A stretch of 42,545 nt of DNA from Elusimicrobiota bacterium. Its GTDB lineage: Bacteria; Elusimicrobiota; Elusimicrobia; Elusimicrobiales; UBA9959. Below the pieces are notes generated by a model. That model saw only the letters and a program-made list of their open reading frames with translations, was not told the origin of the DNA and did not search any database. Made by a program: the position numbers and the translations under genes. Of the stretch, positions 23,509-32,569 are shown piece after piece (position 1 is the stretch's first letter; the number at the start of each line of letters is the position of its first letter). Where the stretch lies: the NCBI GenBank assembly GCA_003450815.1, contig DMES01000076.1:1-42545 (forward strand), in the 5' to 3' direction.

Positions 23509-24325
23509 AATTCCTCCAGGCACTGTAGAGCGCTTTTGTTTTTTCAAATTTATTCAGCCTTATTCTATTGCGTTTAACCCTAAAATCCGAAGCGGCTATT
23601 TTTTTAAGCAGGGTTTCATAGACGGCCGCCATAACGAGCGCGCTGAATAGCTTCTTTTTGCCGGCTGGGTTTATCAGGGCGCGGGCTTTGGCGTAGTAAG
23701 CCCCGGCTCTGCCGGCTTCAAAGCTCATTAATTTTATAAAATTAGGGGAGTAATTGAAATCAAGCAGGTCATTTGCGTGGCAGCCGAATTTTTGCAGATC
23801 CTCCGCGGGAAGGTAGAAGCGGCCGGCCAGCGCGTCTTCCCTCACATCCCTGATGATGTTTGTAAGCTGTACGGCATAGCCGAGATTTGTGGCATATTCT
23901 CCGGCTTTCTGATCATCGTAGCCGAAAATAGCGAGGCAGGCCATTCCTACGGCCGAGGCTACCTTATACATATAGTTCTCAAGCTCGGCTATGGTGGAAT
24001 AGGTTGTCTTATCAAGGTCCTGGCTTACGCCTTCCAGCACCAGCAGGAAATATTCTTTTTTAAGAGGGAAAGTTGCGACCGCTTCTTTGAGCCCCGGTAC
24101 TTTGACGGCCCTGATACCTTCCCCGGAAAACAGCGTGTCTATTTCCATTTTCCAGACGGAAAGCTCCGCGAGTTTTTGGCTTTTGTCTAAGCCGGGATCG
24201 TCGGCTATATCGTCAACGGCTCTTGCGTAGGCGTAAAAAGCGGATAGCGCCTTACGCCGGGCGCCGCCCAGAAACATGAATGCCGCGCTGAAATTGGAGG
24301 TCTTGTAGGCCGGTCCCGTAGTCAC
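23495..24325 (-). CDS. Squalene/phytoene synthase family protein (HpnD/CrtB-like)
   Basis: 276 residues, a typical length for bacterial phytoene or presqualene diphosphate synthase. The first Asp-rich motif is VDDIADD (D38-D42). The second is in VQLTNIIRDVREDALAGRFYLP (about residues 151-172). The start is GTG, overlapping the stop of the C11 peptidase gene as GTGA, and its end overlaps dcd, so the three genes are translationally coupled. No desaturase or hopene cyclase is in the window. Product identity (phytoene or presqualene diphosphate) is open. Confidence 0.88.
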   Translation of the reverse strand: MTTGPAYKTSNFSAAFMFLGGARRKALSAFYAYARAVDDIADDPGLDKSQKLAELSVWKMEIDTLFSGEGIRAVKVPGLKEAVATFPLKKEYFLLVLEGVSQDLDKTTYSTIAELENYMYKVASAVGMACLAIFGYDDQKAGEYATNLGYAVQLTNIIRDVREDALAGRFYLPAEDLQKFGCHANDLLDFNYSPNFIKLMSFEAGRAGAYYAKARALINPAGKKKLFSALVMAAVYETLLKKIAASDFRVKRNRIRLNKFEKTKALYSAWRNYAQI

Positions 24326-25743
24326 TTCAGGGCTTCCAGATACTTCATGAACTTCTGCCAGCCCGCGGCTTTTTCAAAAGCCAGCTGGGAATAGGTCTGG
24401 TGGTAGTTTATAAGGCTGCCGGGGTTGCCCGGGATATCAATGGCGATGCCGTGGGTGTTTGAATAATCCTTGCCTGTGCGGTCTTTCCCGACGAACGTGT
24501 TTTTAATGACAAGCTCATCTGAAATAAATTTTTTCAGGTTCTCGCCTGAGGCCAGCAGCGCCGCATTTTTTTTGTCGCCGGCGTCCAGATTCTTTGCCGT
24601 CAGTTCCGCAAAATTATAGAGATCGCCGTAAAAGGAAATACTCTTGTCGGGATCCGTGGTTTCATCGCCCACTTCAAAGCGCAGCACCTGTTCTTTGGCT
24701 TTTTTAAGGGCTGTATCGGCGCCGCCTGACATCGCCAGGTTCGCCCACGCCCCGACTTTCAGGGCGAAGAACGGGAGTTTTCCCGCCCGTATGGCCGAAA
24801 GCTGGGTTCCGTATTTGGTTCTTTCAAGCATATCCAGATACTCAGGACGGGAATACATTTCCTTGAAAGTGTCTACGGCGTAAACGCCGGCTGTTTCGGC
24901 CGGCGATTTCGGATTAGCGGTTATCAGGCCTAAAAAGTCCTCAAAGTTAAGGCTTGGCAGCTGGATTACCTCCTCCGAAGCCACTATGACATCCGCCGCG
25001 TTCCTGAGTTCATAGGCCACTTCAGCCATCTGCATGAAGCAGGCCATGGAAACGTATACGTCAACCCGCCCTGCCTCGGCAAATATTTTACCCATGTCCG
25101 TGGTTTTTATGTAATTGCCGGTGACAAAATCGTGCGAGATGGATTTAGTGGTACCCAGCAGGTTCTCTCCCGGCTTCAGCGGATCAATCCAGCCCCAGCC
25201 GTGGTCCCATATGATGAACATATATTTCTTTGCGGGATAGGCCTGTCTGGCCCATTTAAGAAAAGATGCGGCCTCTTTCCAGTCACCCATGTCTGTATCG
25301 CCCAGATCCATTATAAGCGGGGAGGCGATATGGTCCTTGTCCTGGTCTTTTGTGACATAGTACCGGCGCACTCCATTCCAGTCGCCATCGGCTGTGGTAT
25401 CGTTGTCAAGGCCTTTTGACCGGCCCAATTCAGCGATTATATTCACTTTTTCGCTTGAACCCACGGTTTCCAAACGATTAAAATCAGTCAGCGCAAAAGG
25501 TTCGATATTGCTTTTGCCGTTCAGGAAGACCATAATGGTCCAGTCTTTTATGTTTTCCTTTTCTGCAGTTCCGGCCATGGGACTGAATGAGGATACGGCG
25601 GCAGGAGATGGAATATCCGCCGCGTTTATCGAGGCAAGTTTAAAATCAGGCAGGCCGGCGGATAGCGCTATGGGCGGTATGGCGGCCGACAGGGGCTGGG
25701 CAAGCCCGTATAAAGCGGTCAGCAAAGCGGCAATTTTGATCAT
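24322..25743 (-). CDS. Clostripain-family (C11) cysteine peptidase, secreted
   Basis: 473 residues with an N-terminal signal peptide (about 1-20) and a low-complexity pro-like stretch to about 65. The peptidase core starts at KDWTIMVFLNGKSNIE. The catalytic His is H181 in IIWDHGWGW and the Cys is C235 in SMACFMQMAEVAYEL, the C11 dyad. C11 enzymes usually cleave after Arg or Lys and may self-activate. The gene has a TTGACT/AATAAT promoter-like pair with only 7 nt between the -10 and the ATG, and no Shine-Dalgarno. It is translationally coupled to the synthase gene; the reason for that pairing is unclear. Confidence 0.88.
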   Translation of the reverse strand: MIKIAALLTALYGLAQPLSAAIPPIALSAGLPDFKLASINAADIPSPAAVSSFSPMAGTAEKENIKDWTIMVFLNGKSNIEPFALTDFNRLETVGSSEKVNIIAELGRSKGLDNDTTADGDWNGVRRYYVTKDQDKDHIASPLIMDLGDTDMGDWKEAASFLKWARQAYPAKKYMFIIWDHGWGWIDPLKPGENLLGTTKSISHDFVTGNYIKTTDMGKIFAEAGRVDVYVSMACFMQMAEVAYELRNAADVIVASEEVIQLPSLNFEDFLGLITANPKSPAETAGVYAVDTFKEMYSRPEYLDMLERTKYGTQLSAIRAGKLPFFALKVGAWANLAMSGGADTALKKAKEQVLRFEVGDETTDPDKSISFYGDLYNFAELTAKNLDAGDKKNAALLASGENLKKFISDELVIKNTFVGKDRTGKDYSNTHGIAIDIPGNPGSLINYHQTYSQLAFEKAAGWQKFMKYLEALK

Positions 25744-25750
25744 GATTAAT

Positions 25751-25780
25751 ATTATTGAACGAAAGAGGCCGTGAAGTCAA
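25751..25780 (-). promoter_or_regulatory. Candidate promoter of the C11 peptidase operon
   Basis: Minus strand: TTGACT (25775-25780), 18 bp, AATAAT (25751-25756), then 7 nt to the ATG. Transcription would start at about the first base of the start codon. Confidence 0.5.
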
Positions 25781-25814
25781 GGGACGAAAGGCCTATGTGG
25801 ACGGTAATTTTGGA

Positions 25815-28355
25815 TTATTGACCTGTCGCGTATTTCAGCTTTTCCGCGACGAGGTGGTCATAATATGCCGCCAGACCGTCTCTTGATGAGGAGGAGGCCT
25901 CCTTATATATTTTGCCGATCGGAAAAATAAATGTTTTCCAGGGCGTTTGCATGGACCATAAGCCGTCGCTGCCTTCCACATTGTACCAGGAAGCCTTGAA
26001 GTCTTTTATCATGGTCCCCGCCAGAAGATGCCCATAGCAGCGCAGCAGTTTCCAGCCGTCGGAGGTAGGCGGGATGTTGGGATGAAAATCGGTTTTTAAA
26101 ACTTGCTCCATTTTTGCCAGGCCGGTGCGCCCTGTCTCAATGTCGCTGGTTTCAACCAGGGACGAAGCTAAAATGCGCATGCGCTTATGTTCCGTCTGGG
26201 CTTCGGTTATTTTTTCCGCGTGGCTCATAACCCGTGAGCGTACCGCGGCCATACCCTGCATCTTTGAACCTGGAGCGGCATTCAGCTCTTCCTCCAGGTA
26301 GTGCAGGTATTTTGTCAACCAGCCGGGGTCAGGCAGGGTATCCTGCCAGAGCAGTTTCCACACGCGTTCAATCGGATAGCTTGTAATCTTATAAGAGGGG
26401 CGCTCGAAAATCATGGGCCAGCCCCAGGGGTCAAAGTCCTGAAATTTTATCAGTTGCCCCTTAAGCCGTTCCTGCAGGACATAGCAAAGAAAAGCGGCGC
26501 AATCCCTGACTGTGTCCAGTTTCTCCTGCGAATTGCCTTTGCTCCTGATGAAGGTAAGGCGGAGTTTCCTTTCAATATCCGTGAGACAGTCAATATTGAA
26601 ATGGATCTTTTTTCCGAATTCGTCCTCCAATCCCGAGGCGAGTTCAAAGGCGCGTGACAAAAAAGAATCTTTTTTTGTTTCTTCCTCCGCAGTTAAGGCT
26701 GCCGATAATATGTCTTTATTGGTTTCCAGCTTTAAGGCCGGCGCGCTTTCCTGGCCGAGTTGTGCGGCTTCAGCGGCCGTATCTCCCGAATATGTCCGAC
26801 GGCTGGCTGGCTGGCGCGCTCCGTCCGCAGGAGCCGGGGCGGTTGTTACCGGCTCGGGGCTGGAAGAGGCCAAGCTCCGTGAACTTAAAACTGCTTTCGG
26901 CACGGCGGCTTCAAGTGAAATTATAGTTTCCCCGGTCGTGCCGCGAATCGGGGCGGGCGAAGTATTCGCGGGTGGGGGCGGGGGCGGACTTCCTTTCGCC
27001 TTCCACGGTGTGACGGCGGCGGGCCTTGCCTCCAAAAGCGAGCGAAAGGCGCTCTCAAAAAGCCTCTGAGCTTTGTCTTTCGGAAACTGGGCGGCCAGGC
27101 GTACCGCTGAGGCTGATTCGATAAGGGCGAGTTCGGTGGTAAGATCCGCGGCCTCTTCGAGTTTATTGCCCTTAAGGAGGGCCAGTATCAGATTGGCGCG
27201 TGCCTGAGGCGAGGTGGAAAGGCGTGATGATTCTCTGAGGCAAACTTCGGCGCGAGCCGCATGTCCTGAACGTAAAAAAAAGTTCCCTGCGTAAAAGAAG
27301 ATCCTGGAACTGGCTTTTGAAGGGCATTCAAGCGCAGCCTCAAAAGCTGCTGTCGCCTCGCTAAGGCCGGAGGTGTTTTCGGTGTCGGGGTACCGCGGGC
27401 CTTCTTTCGGCGCTCCCGCCGGACTGCCATTCCAGCGAGGCGTCGCAGGGCGGTTTCCTCTATTGTCCGCGGCTAAAGCCGGGCCCGCAGTCGCCATCGC
27501 CAGGCCGAAAAGCGCTTCCTGGCGTTCATCTCCACCGGCGGCGGCAAGATTCCCGAACATGCGCTGAGCTTTGACAGTTTTTCCTTCATCCAAATCCAGC
27601 CAGGCTGTTTCAAGATTTTTCCTGCGGTCCAGCCCCGCGCTCTGGGGAATGGAAAAAAGCAATTCTCTGGCTTTGCGGGGGTTATCGGTCCGGCGGTGAA
27701 TTTCAGCCAGCAGACATAGCGCTTGCGGACTTTCGTCGCCCGTCAGCAGATCATAGGCGTCCTGGTAGAGGTCAAGTTCCATAAGCGCGGCTGCTTTTAT
27801 TAAAGTGGTTTGCGGTCCCGCGGGCGCGAGCGAGGCCAGATAATGCGCTTTGTGTGCCTGAGCCTGTCCTAAAAACATTTCAGCCTGTCTCGCCGGATCG
27901 GAGGAGTTGTCGGAAGAAGCTCCGGGGCAGGCCGATGTTTCAAGCGCGCCTATTACCAGAGAAAGCTGCTGTCTGTTAAGGCGAATTTCCGGGCCCGCCG
28001 CTACGGCACTGTTGAGTGACGGGTTGAACGAAAAAAAATCCGCGGTTTGAGAGCAAAAATAGAGTTTAAGAAGTTCCAACGGAGGCTTGCTCGTGAAAGG
28101 AGGTTTGAGCAGACGCGCGTCGGTAAAGGCCGGCAGCACGGTGTGATCTTTGTCCTTGTAGACGGGAATAATAAAAAAACGAATTCCGCCGGAAATCGTC
28201 TCTCCCGCGGACGGCTCCCTGGGCCCGCGATAGATAAGTGTTTCAGTCAGCGGTGCGGCCAGTTCACTGAAAGCTTTGAAGCTTTCAATGATGTGCTCGA
28301 AAGAGGCTGGCCCGGGCTTAAAAATGCTAAAATCGTGCTGATCGTCCGGTGTCAT
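25815..28355 (-). CDS. Large TPR protein with proline-rich linker
   Basis: 846 residues, no signal peptide. An N-terminal domain of unknown type (about 1-150) is followed by TPR-like helices (about 160-460), then a low-complexity Pro/Ala/Ser linker (about 460-550, including a run of six prolines). The C-terminal alpha/beta-like domain (about 560-846) contains LDTVRDCAAFLCYVLQERL, FDPWGWPMIFERP and a conserved-looking DGWKLLRCYGHLLAG. It is transcribed from a near-consensus promoter that would give a leaderless mRNA. I do not recognise the end domains. It is probably a cytoplasmic scaffold; confidence in a real gene is high, in function low. Confidence 0.65.
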   Translation of the reverse strand: MTPDDQHDFSIFKPGPASFEHIIESFKAFSELAAPLTETLIYRGPREPSAGETISGGIRFFIIPVYKDKDHTVLPAFTDARLLKPPFTSKPPLELLKLYFCSQTADFFSFNPSLNSAVAAGPEIRLNRQQLSLVIGALETSACPGASSDNSSDPARQAEMFLGQAQAHKAHYLASLAPAGPQTTLIKAAALMELDLYQDAYDLLTGDESPQALCLLAEIHRRTDNPRKARELLFSIPQSAGLDRRKNLETAWLDLDEGKTVKAQRMFGNLAAAGGDERQEALFGLAMATAGPALAADNRGNRPATPRWNGSPAGAPKEGPRYPDTENTSGLSEATAAFEAALECPSKASSRIFFYAGNFFLRSGHAARAEVCLRESSRLSTSPQARANLILALLKGNKLEEAADLTTELALIESASAVRLAAQFPKDKAQRLFESAFRSLLEARPAAVTPWKAKGSPPPPPPANTSPAPIRGTTGETIISLEAAVPKAVLSSRSLASSSPEPVTTAPAPADGARQPASRRTYSGDTAAEAAQLGQESAPALKLETNKDILSAALTAEEETKKDSFLSRAFELASGLEDEFGKKIHFNIDCLTDIERKLRLTFIRSKGNSQEKLDTVRDCAAFLCYVLQERLKGQLIKFQDFDPWGWPMIFERPSYKITSYPIERVWKLLWQDTLPDPGWLTKYLHYLEEELNAAPGSKMQGMAAVRSRVMSHAEKITEAQTEHKRMRILASSLVETSDIETGRTGLAKMEQVLKTDFHPNIPPTSDGWKLLRCYGHLLAGTMIKDFKASWYNVEGSDGLWSMQTPWKTFIFPIGKIYKEASSSSRDGLAAYYDHLVAEKLKYATGQ

Positions 28356-28363
28356 AAGGTTAC

Positions 28364-28392
28364 TTTATACTTTTACTTCGTCCATTTGTCAA
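28364..28392 (-). promoter_or_regulatory. Near-consensus promoter giving a leaderless TPR mRNA
   Basis: Minus strand: TTGACA (28387-28392), exactly 17 bp, TATAAA (28364-28369), 8 nt, then the ATG at 28355. There is no room for a Shine-Dalgarno. This is one of the two best sigma-70 promoters in the window. rdgB diverges from the same gap. Confidence 0.8.
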
Positions 28393-28410
28393 GAAAAAGG
28401 ATAACGGCTC

Positions 28411-29001
28411 ATGAAAATGGTTCTTGCTACCCACAATCTAAATAAGGCAGGGGAAATGCTTCGGATACTTGCCGGGTTAGACATCGAATTCATAGCTCTG
28501 CCCGATTTCGCGGGCGCGCCGGATGTAGAGGAGGACGGCTCTACATTGGAAGAAAATGCCGTTAAAAAAGCCAATTCTGCGGCTATGTTTACCGGGTTGC
28601 CTGCGTTAGCCGACGATACAGGACTTGAGGTGGACGCACTTGGCGGGGCGCCCGGGGTTTTTTCCGCGCGCTACGCGGGCCCCGGCTGCTCTTACGGTGA
28701 AAACAACAAAAAGCTGCTGTCAGCCCTTGCCGGCCTGCCCTCCGCAAAAAGAAGCGCCCGCTTCAGATGCGTGATGGCGCTTGTCTATCCTGGCGGAAAA
28801 CTGCTTACGGCTCAAGGGCAGCTTGAGGGTTTTATAACCCTTCAGGTCATGGGAAAAGGCGGCTTCGGCTACGACCCGATTTTTGAAGTGAAGGGGCTTG
28901 GTAAAACCCTGGCGGAGCTTGCGCCGGAAGAAAAAAACATCATCAGCCACAGGGCCGCAGCGCTGCGTGCCATGCTTGAACTGCTTAAGTCTGGGCAATA
29001 A
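28411..29001 (+). CDS. rdgB: XTP/dITP diphosphatase (house-cleaning NTPase)
   Basis: Removes non-canonical purine nucleotides (ITP, XTP, dITP) by hydrolysis to the monophosphate. 196 residues. Motifs: LATHNLNKAGEM (substrate loop), EDGSTLEENAVKKA, LADDTGLEVDALGGAPGVFSARYAG, and GFGYDPIFEV with SHRAAA at the C-terminus. All active-site residues are present. AAGG stands before the ATG. It diverges from the large TPR gene with 55 bp between. Confidence 0.96.
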   Translation: MKMVLATHNLNKAGEMLRILAGLDIEFIALPDFAGAPDVEEDGSTLEENAVKKANSAAMFTGLPALADDTGLEVDALGGAPGVFSARYAGPGCSYGENNKKLLSALAGLPSAKRSARFRCVMALVYPGGKLLTAQGQLEGFITLQVMGKGGFGYDPIFEVKGLGKTLAELAPEEKNIISHRAAALRAMLELLKSGQ

Positions 29002-29096
29002 AGTAGTCAGAAGTCAGGAGTCAGAATTCAGAAGTCGGAAAAGACTTCAATCTTACTTCTGCCTTCTGAATTCTGACTACTAAATTCTGGCTTCTT
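29002..29096. repeat. Heptamer hairpin element, GTCAGAA type
   Basis: Left-arm units AGTCAGA, AGTCAGG, AGTCAGA, ATTCAGA, AGTCGGA face right-arm units TACTTCT, GCCTTCT, GAATTCT, GACTACT, AAATTCT, GGCTTCT. It fills almost the whole gap between rdgB and the sensor kinase gene. Confidence 0.8.
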
Positions 29097-29113
29097 CAGC
29101 GACCACAAGGTAA

Positions 29114-29122
29114 TGCTATAAT
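29114..29122 (+). promoter_or_regulatory. Extended -10 promoter of the sensor kinase gene
   Basis: TGCTATAAT is a consensus extended -10 element. It ends 6 nt before the GTG start codon and no Shine-Dalgarno intervenes, so the mRNA would start at or next to the initiator codon. The -35 region is poor, as tolerated by extended -10 promoters. Confidence 0.6.
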
Positions 29123-29128
29123 ATTCCC

Positions 29129-31273
29129 GTGAAGATAAGAATTTTTCATAAATTTGTGGCGGTTATGCTTGCTATTTCCGTCATTCCTCTTTCCCTGCTC
29201 GGCTGGCGGCTCATTAATATGGGCCAGCTTGGCGTACAAACCGTCATCCTTGAACTACACCTGAATATCGCTGAAAAAATAGCTTCCGGTTTCCGCTCCC
29301 GTCTCTCTTCCACCGACTCCGAGCTGCGCTTTGTGCTGGATGCCATGTCTCAAATGGACTGGGAAAACAAGCAGACGCTTATGGCTTCTTTCCTGCAAAC
29401 AGACCGTGATATGCTGGAGATGGCGGTTCTTTCTCCCGAAGGCCAGGAGGTCCTTAAGGCCATAAGTCCTTTTGTCAAGGGCGGAGGGACATTGGTCTCC
29501 CGCGGTTCCGAACCCGGTTTCAAGGAATTGCGTGAGACAGGCAGGCGCGTTCTGAAGTTTAGTTTAACCAGCGGGGCAAGAAAACTGATTCTTTACTATC
29601 CGTTTGGCAAGCAAATGGCGCTTAGGGCTGAGCTTGATACGGCCGGTTTCATGAATTCTCTTGAGTTGCGCAAACTTGGCAGCGGAGGGTTTCCGGTGAT
29701 TCTTGACTCCTCGGGGAAGGTCATTGAGTATCCGGATGACGTTGATCCTGAGGAGGTGAGAGACGCCGGCCTCTGGCAGATTTCCAAAACCGCGCTTACT
29801 TCCCTGGCGTCCGGCTCGGCCGAATTTAAGGATTCCCGCGGCAAAAAATTTCTTGGAGCCTATTCTCCTATTCCTGAGATAGGAGGAGCGGTTATAGTCA
29901 GGCAGCCTAAAGAAGTCGCTTTCCGCTACGCCAGTTTCATGAGAGGGCAGGCTCTTTATCTGGTGCTGGCTTTTGTGCTGCTCGCGGTGGCGGCGGCCTG
30001 GCTGTTGTCAAGAAACCTTTCTAAACCCATCACGGAACTGACAGGAGTGGCGGCGGGAGTGGCTGCCGGAGATTTTTCAAGGACCGTCAATGTTACCACC
30101 GCTGATGAACTGCGTGATTTGGCGGAAACTTTTAATAACATGGTGCGCCGTCTTAAAACCTATTCCGACATGCAGGTTGACCGCATCATACGCGAACAAA
30201 AAAATACTGAAGCTGTTCTTTTTTCCACGGAGGACGGCATAGTGATGGTTGACAGGGAGCGTAACATTCAACTGGTCAATCGCCGCGCGCGCTCGGTGCT
30301 GGGACTTAGCGCAGACGGGCAGTTTGAGGGGAAACCCCTTTTGGAACTTATTAGCGACGCTAAAATAAAAGAAATCGTTGTTGAGGTGCTCAATAGCAAA
30401 AAAGAGGATTTTTCAAGCGTTTTTGAAGTCGACCTGAAACAGTCGAGGCGGTTTTTTAAGTGTTTTTCAAGGCCGATAATCGCCCCCGATCGCGCGGAAA
30501 AACTGGGCATACTGATCGCTTTCTATGATATTACGCTTGACAGGGAACTGGCCAGGATCAAGGACGAGTTCCTTCACTCCATTACCCACGATTTGCGCAA
30601 TCCCATGGGAGCTATAAAGGGCTTTGTGGAATTTATGCTGAAGGAAATACCGGGTCCGGTAAACGAGTCCCAGCGAAAAATGCTGCTTTCCATAGACAGG
30701 GCCTCATTCAGGCTGCTGGGTATGATAAACAATATTCTCGATATCGCCAAGGTGGAAGCGGGTAAGATGGAACTGAAACTTGTCCCCGTGAATATAAACG
30801 AGATTGGGGAGAGGATTATTGAGTTAATGGCGTCCCTGGGACAGCGAAAGAATATAAAGTTTACTCTTGAGGCAAAAAGCAGGATAGTACTGGACGCCGA
30901 TATGGGGCTTATGGAGAGAATGTTTACAAATCTTATAGGCAACGCTATAAAATTCACTCCGGACAAGGGCACTATTACGCTGGGAATTGAAGAAGGGGCT
31001 GACCAGATCACGGCTTTCGTCCAGGATACGGGAGATGGAGTCCCCCTTGAATATCTTGACAAGATTTTTGAAAAATTTGAGCAGGTTAAAGGCCAGAAGG
31101 CGGGGGGGACGGGACTTGGCCTTACCATATGCAAGTACATCTCCGCGGCGCACCTGGGACGCATATGGGTGGAGTCTGAGCCCGGCAAAGGCGCCAAATT
31201 TGTTTTTACGGTGCCCAAAAACCTGGCCTCCGATGAAAATGGAAAGGTCTACATAAAAAAGGAGGCAGGGTGA
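29129..31273 (+). CDS. Membrane sensor histidine kinase (HAMP-PAS-HisKA-HATPase)
   Basis: 714 residues. An N-terminal transmembrane helix (about 8-28) and a second (about 276-294) flank an extracytoplasmic sensor domain. HAMP follows (SKPITELTGVAAGVAAGDFSRTV), then a PAS domain (about 350-465). HisKA has phospho-acceptor H487 in HSITHDLRNPMG. The ATPase domain has N-box NLIGNAIKF, G1 DTGDGVPL and G2 GTGLGLTICKYI. The start is GTG. Its stop overlaps the start of the LysM-FecR gene (GTGA), so sensing may relate to the cell wall. No response regulator gene is adjacent. Confidence 0.93.
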   Translation: MKIRIFHKFVAVMLAISVIPLSLLGWRLINMGQLGVQTVILELHLNIAEKIASGFRSRLSSTDSELRFVLDAMSQMDWENKQTLMASFLQTDRDMLEMAVLSPEGQEVLKAISPFVKGGGTLVSRGSEPGFKELRETGRRVLKFSLTSGARKLILYYPFGKQMALRAELDTAGFMNSLELRKLGSGGFPVILDSSGKVIEYPDDVDPEEVRDAGLWQISKTALTSLASGSAEFKDSRGKKFLGAYSPIPEIGGAVIVRQPKEVAFRYASFMRGQALYLVLAFVLLAVAAAWLLSRNLSKPITELTGVAAGVAAGDFSRTVNVTTADELRDLAETFNNMVRRLKTYSDMQVDRIIREQKNTEAVLFSTEDGIVMVDRERNIQLVNRRARSVLGLSADGQFEGKPLLELISDAKIKEIVVEVLNSKKEDFSSVFEVDLKQSRRFFKCFSRPIIAPDRAEKLGILIAFYDITLDRELARIKDEFLHSITHDLRNPMGAIKGFVEFMLKEIPGPVNESQRKMLLSIDRASFRLLGMINNILDIAKVEAGKMELKLVPVNINEIGERIIELMASLGQRKNIKFTLEAKSRIVLDADMGLMERMFTNLIGNAIKFTPDKGTITLGIEEGADQITAFVQDTGDGVPLEYLDKIFEKFEQVKGQKAGGTGLGLTICKYISAAHLGRIWVESEPGKGAKFVFTVPKNLASDENGKVYIKKEAG

Positions 31274-32490
31274 GGCGTTGTTTGCTTTTGTTTTGCCTGT
31301 TTTTTTCCGTGCACCCTGCTTTGGCGCAGTCGCTAACAGCGCAAAAGGCCCGCGACAGGTCAGCGCCACAGTCGCGGACGGCGCAGGAATCACAGGAAGT
31401 GCAGAGTATCGTGGTGCGGCCGGGTGACACGCTTTGGAGTATCTCTAATACTTACCTGAAAGACCCGACTAAATGGAATGTGCTGCTTAAATATAACAAG
31501 CTGGCTTTCTCCGACCCGTCAGTCGCAATGCCGGGTATGTCTCTCAGAGTGCCGACAGGCCTGATAAAGGAGCAGTATCGGGCGGCCAGGCTTGTCTATT
31601 ACACTAACAAAGTGCTTCTCAGGCGCAGCGGTGTTGCCGACTGGAAAGATGTGGCGGCCAGTATGGAGCTTTTTAAAAACGACACGCTGCGTACCACCGT
31701 GGATGCCAGGGCCGACGTCAGATTTTACACCGGCGAGGTCCTTAACCTGTATCCCAATTCCATAGCGGTTCTGCGTCCGCCAAATAAACAGGCGGATGTT
31801 GAACTGTTGAGCGGGGAAATGCGCGGGATGCGTTCCAGAGTTGTAACTGTTTCCGCAAGAATTATACCTAAAACCAAGAATACCGAGTTTGGCGCCAAAA
31901 TAAAAGAAGACCTGACAACACTTGTGCAGGTTTATGTGGGCCGGGCCTCCGTGGAAGCGCAAGGCAAGACGGTGGAGGTGCCGGAGGGTTTCGCCTCCGA
32001 GATCAAACTTGATATGCCGCCGTCGCAGCCGTTGAAACTGCCACCGCTGCCGGAATTTGAACAAAGCGGAACCCCCGGCTTGGCCGGCACAGGTCATGGG
32101 CCTCAATTGCAAATGGAAGGCGGGCTTATTTCCCTTAAAATCAAGGGAGCGGTAAAAACGGGAGCGCAGACACAACAGAGGGGCAAAAACCCCGATCTTA
32201 TTGCGGATGTCCCCAAAGCGCCAGACCCGAACGGCAGGAATATAAAAACGGACGATTTGGTTAAGATGGTTTCAGTGATCAGCCCGGTGCAGGGCTATCA
32301 TGTGCAGATGTCCGGCGATCAGGTCTTCACAAAAAACCTCCTAGACAAGACCTTTGACGCATTTGACACTATAGACCTTAATAAACTGCTTCCGCCTGGC
32401 GTTTACTGGATGCGGGTCTCTTATATTGACCTGCTTGGGTTTGAGGGAAAATTTAACGCGCCCAGGCAGGTAACATTGGGCAGGCATTAA
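31270..32490 (+). CDS. Secreted LysM and FecR-domain protein
   Basis: 406 residues. The signal peptide is about 1-19 (ends ALAQ). A LysM domain (about 46-95, VVRPGDTLWSISNTYLKDPTKWNVLLKYNKL) should bind peptidoglycan. A FecR-like beta domain follows (about 140-245, with RFYTGEVLNLYPNSIAVL and LVQVYVGRASVEAQG). The C-terminal part is a linker plus an Ig-like end. The GTG start has a GGAGG Shine-Dalgarno and overlaps the kinase stop. LysM-FecR proteins of this kind are envelope proteins of unknown job; coupling to a sensor kinase suggests an envelope signalling pair. Confidence 0.82.
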   Translation: MRRCLLLFCLFFSVHPALAQSLTAQKARDRSAPQSRTAQESQEVQSIVVRPGDTLWSISNTYLKDPTKWNVLLKYNKLAFSDPSVAMPGMSLRVPTGLIKEQYRAARLVYYTNKVLLRRSGVADWKDVAASMELFKNDTLRTTVDARADVRFYTGEVLNLYPNSIAVLRPPNKQADVELLSGEMRGMRSRVVTVSARIIPKTKNTEFGAKIKEDLTTLVQVYVGRASVEAQGKTVEVPEGFASEIKLDMPPSQPLKLPPLPEFEQSGTPGLAGTGHGPQLQMEGGLISLKIKGAVKTGAQTQQRGKNPDLIADVPKAPDPNGRNIKTDDLVKMVSVISPVQGYHVQMSGDQVFTKNLLDKTFDAFDTIDLNKLLPPGVYWMRVSYIDLLGFEGKFNAPRQVTLGRH

Positions 32491-32534
32491 CACTAATAGA
32501 TCAATGTTTTAAATTAGCATGTTCTCAAGGGGCC

Positions 32535-32563
32535 TTGACAAGTCAAGGGATATGTGCTATAAA
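32535..32563 (+). promoter_or_regulatory. Consensus promoter of the intergenic RNA
   Basis: TTGACA (32535-32540), exactly 17 bp, TATAAA (32558-32563), with a TGC extended -10 just before it. The predicted start is near 32570. No start codon with a coding frame follows. Confidence 0.8.
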
Positions 32564-32569
32564 ATATTG

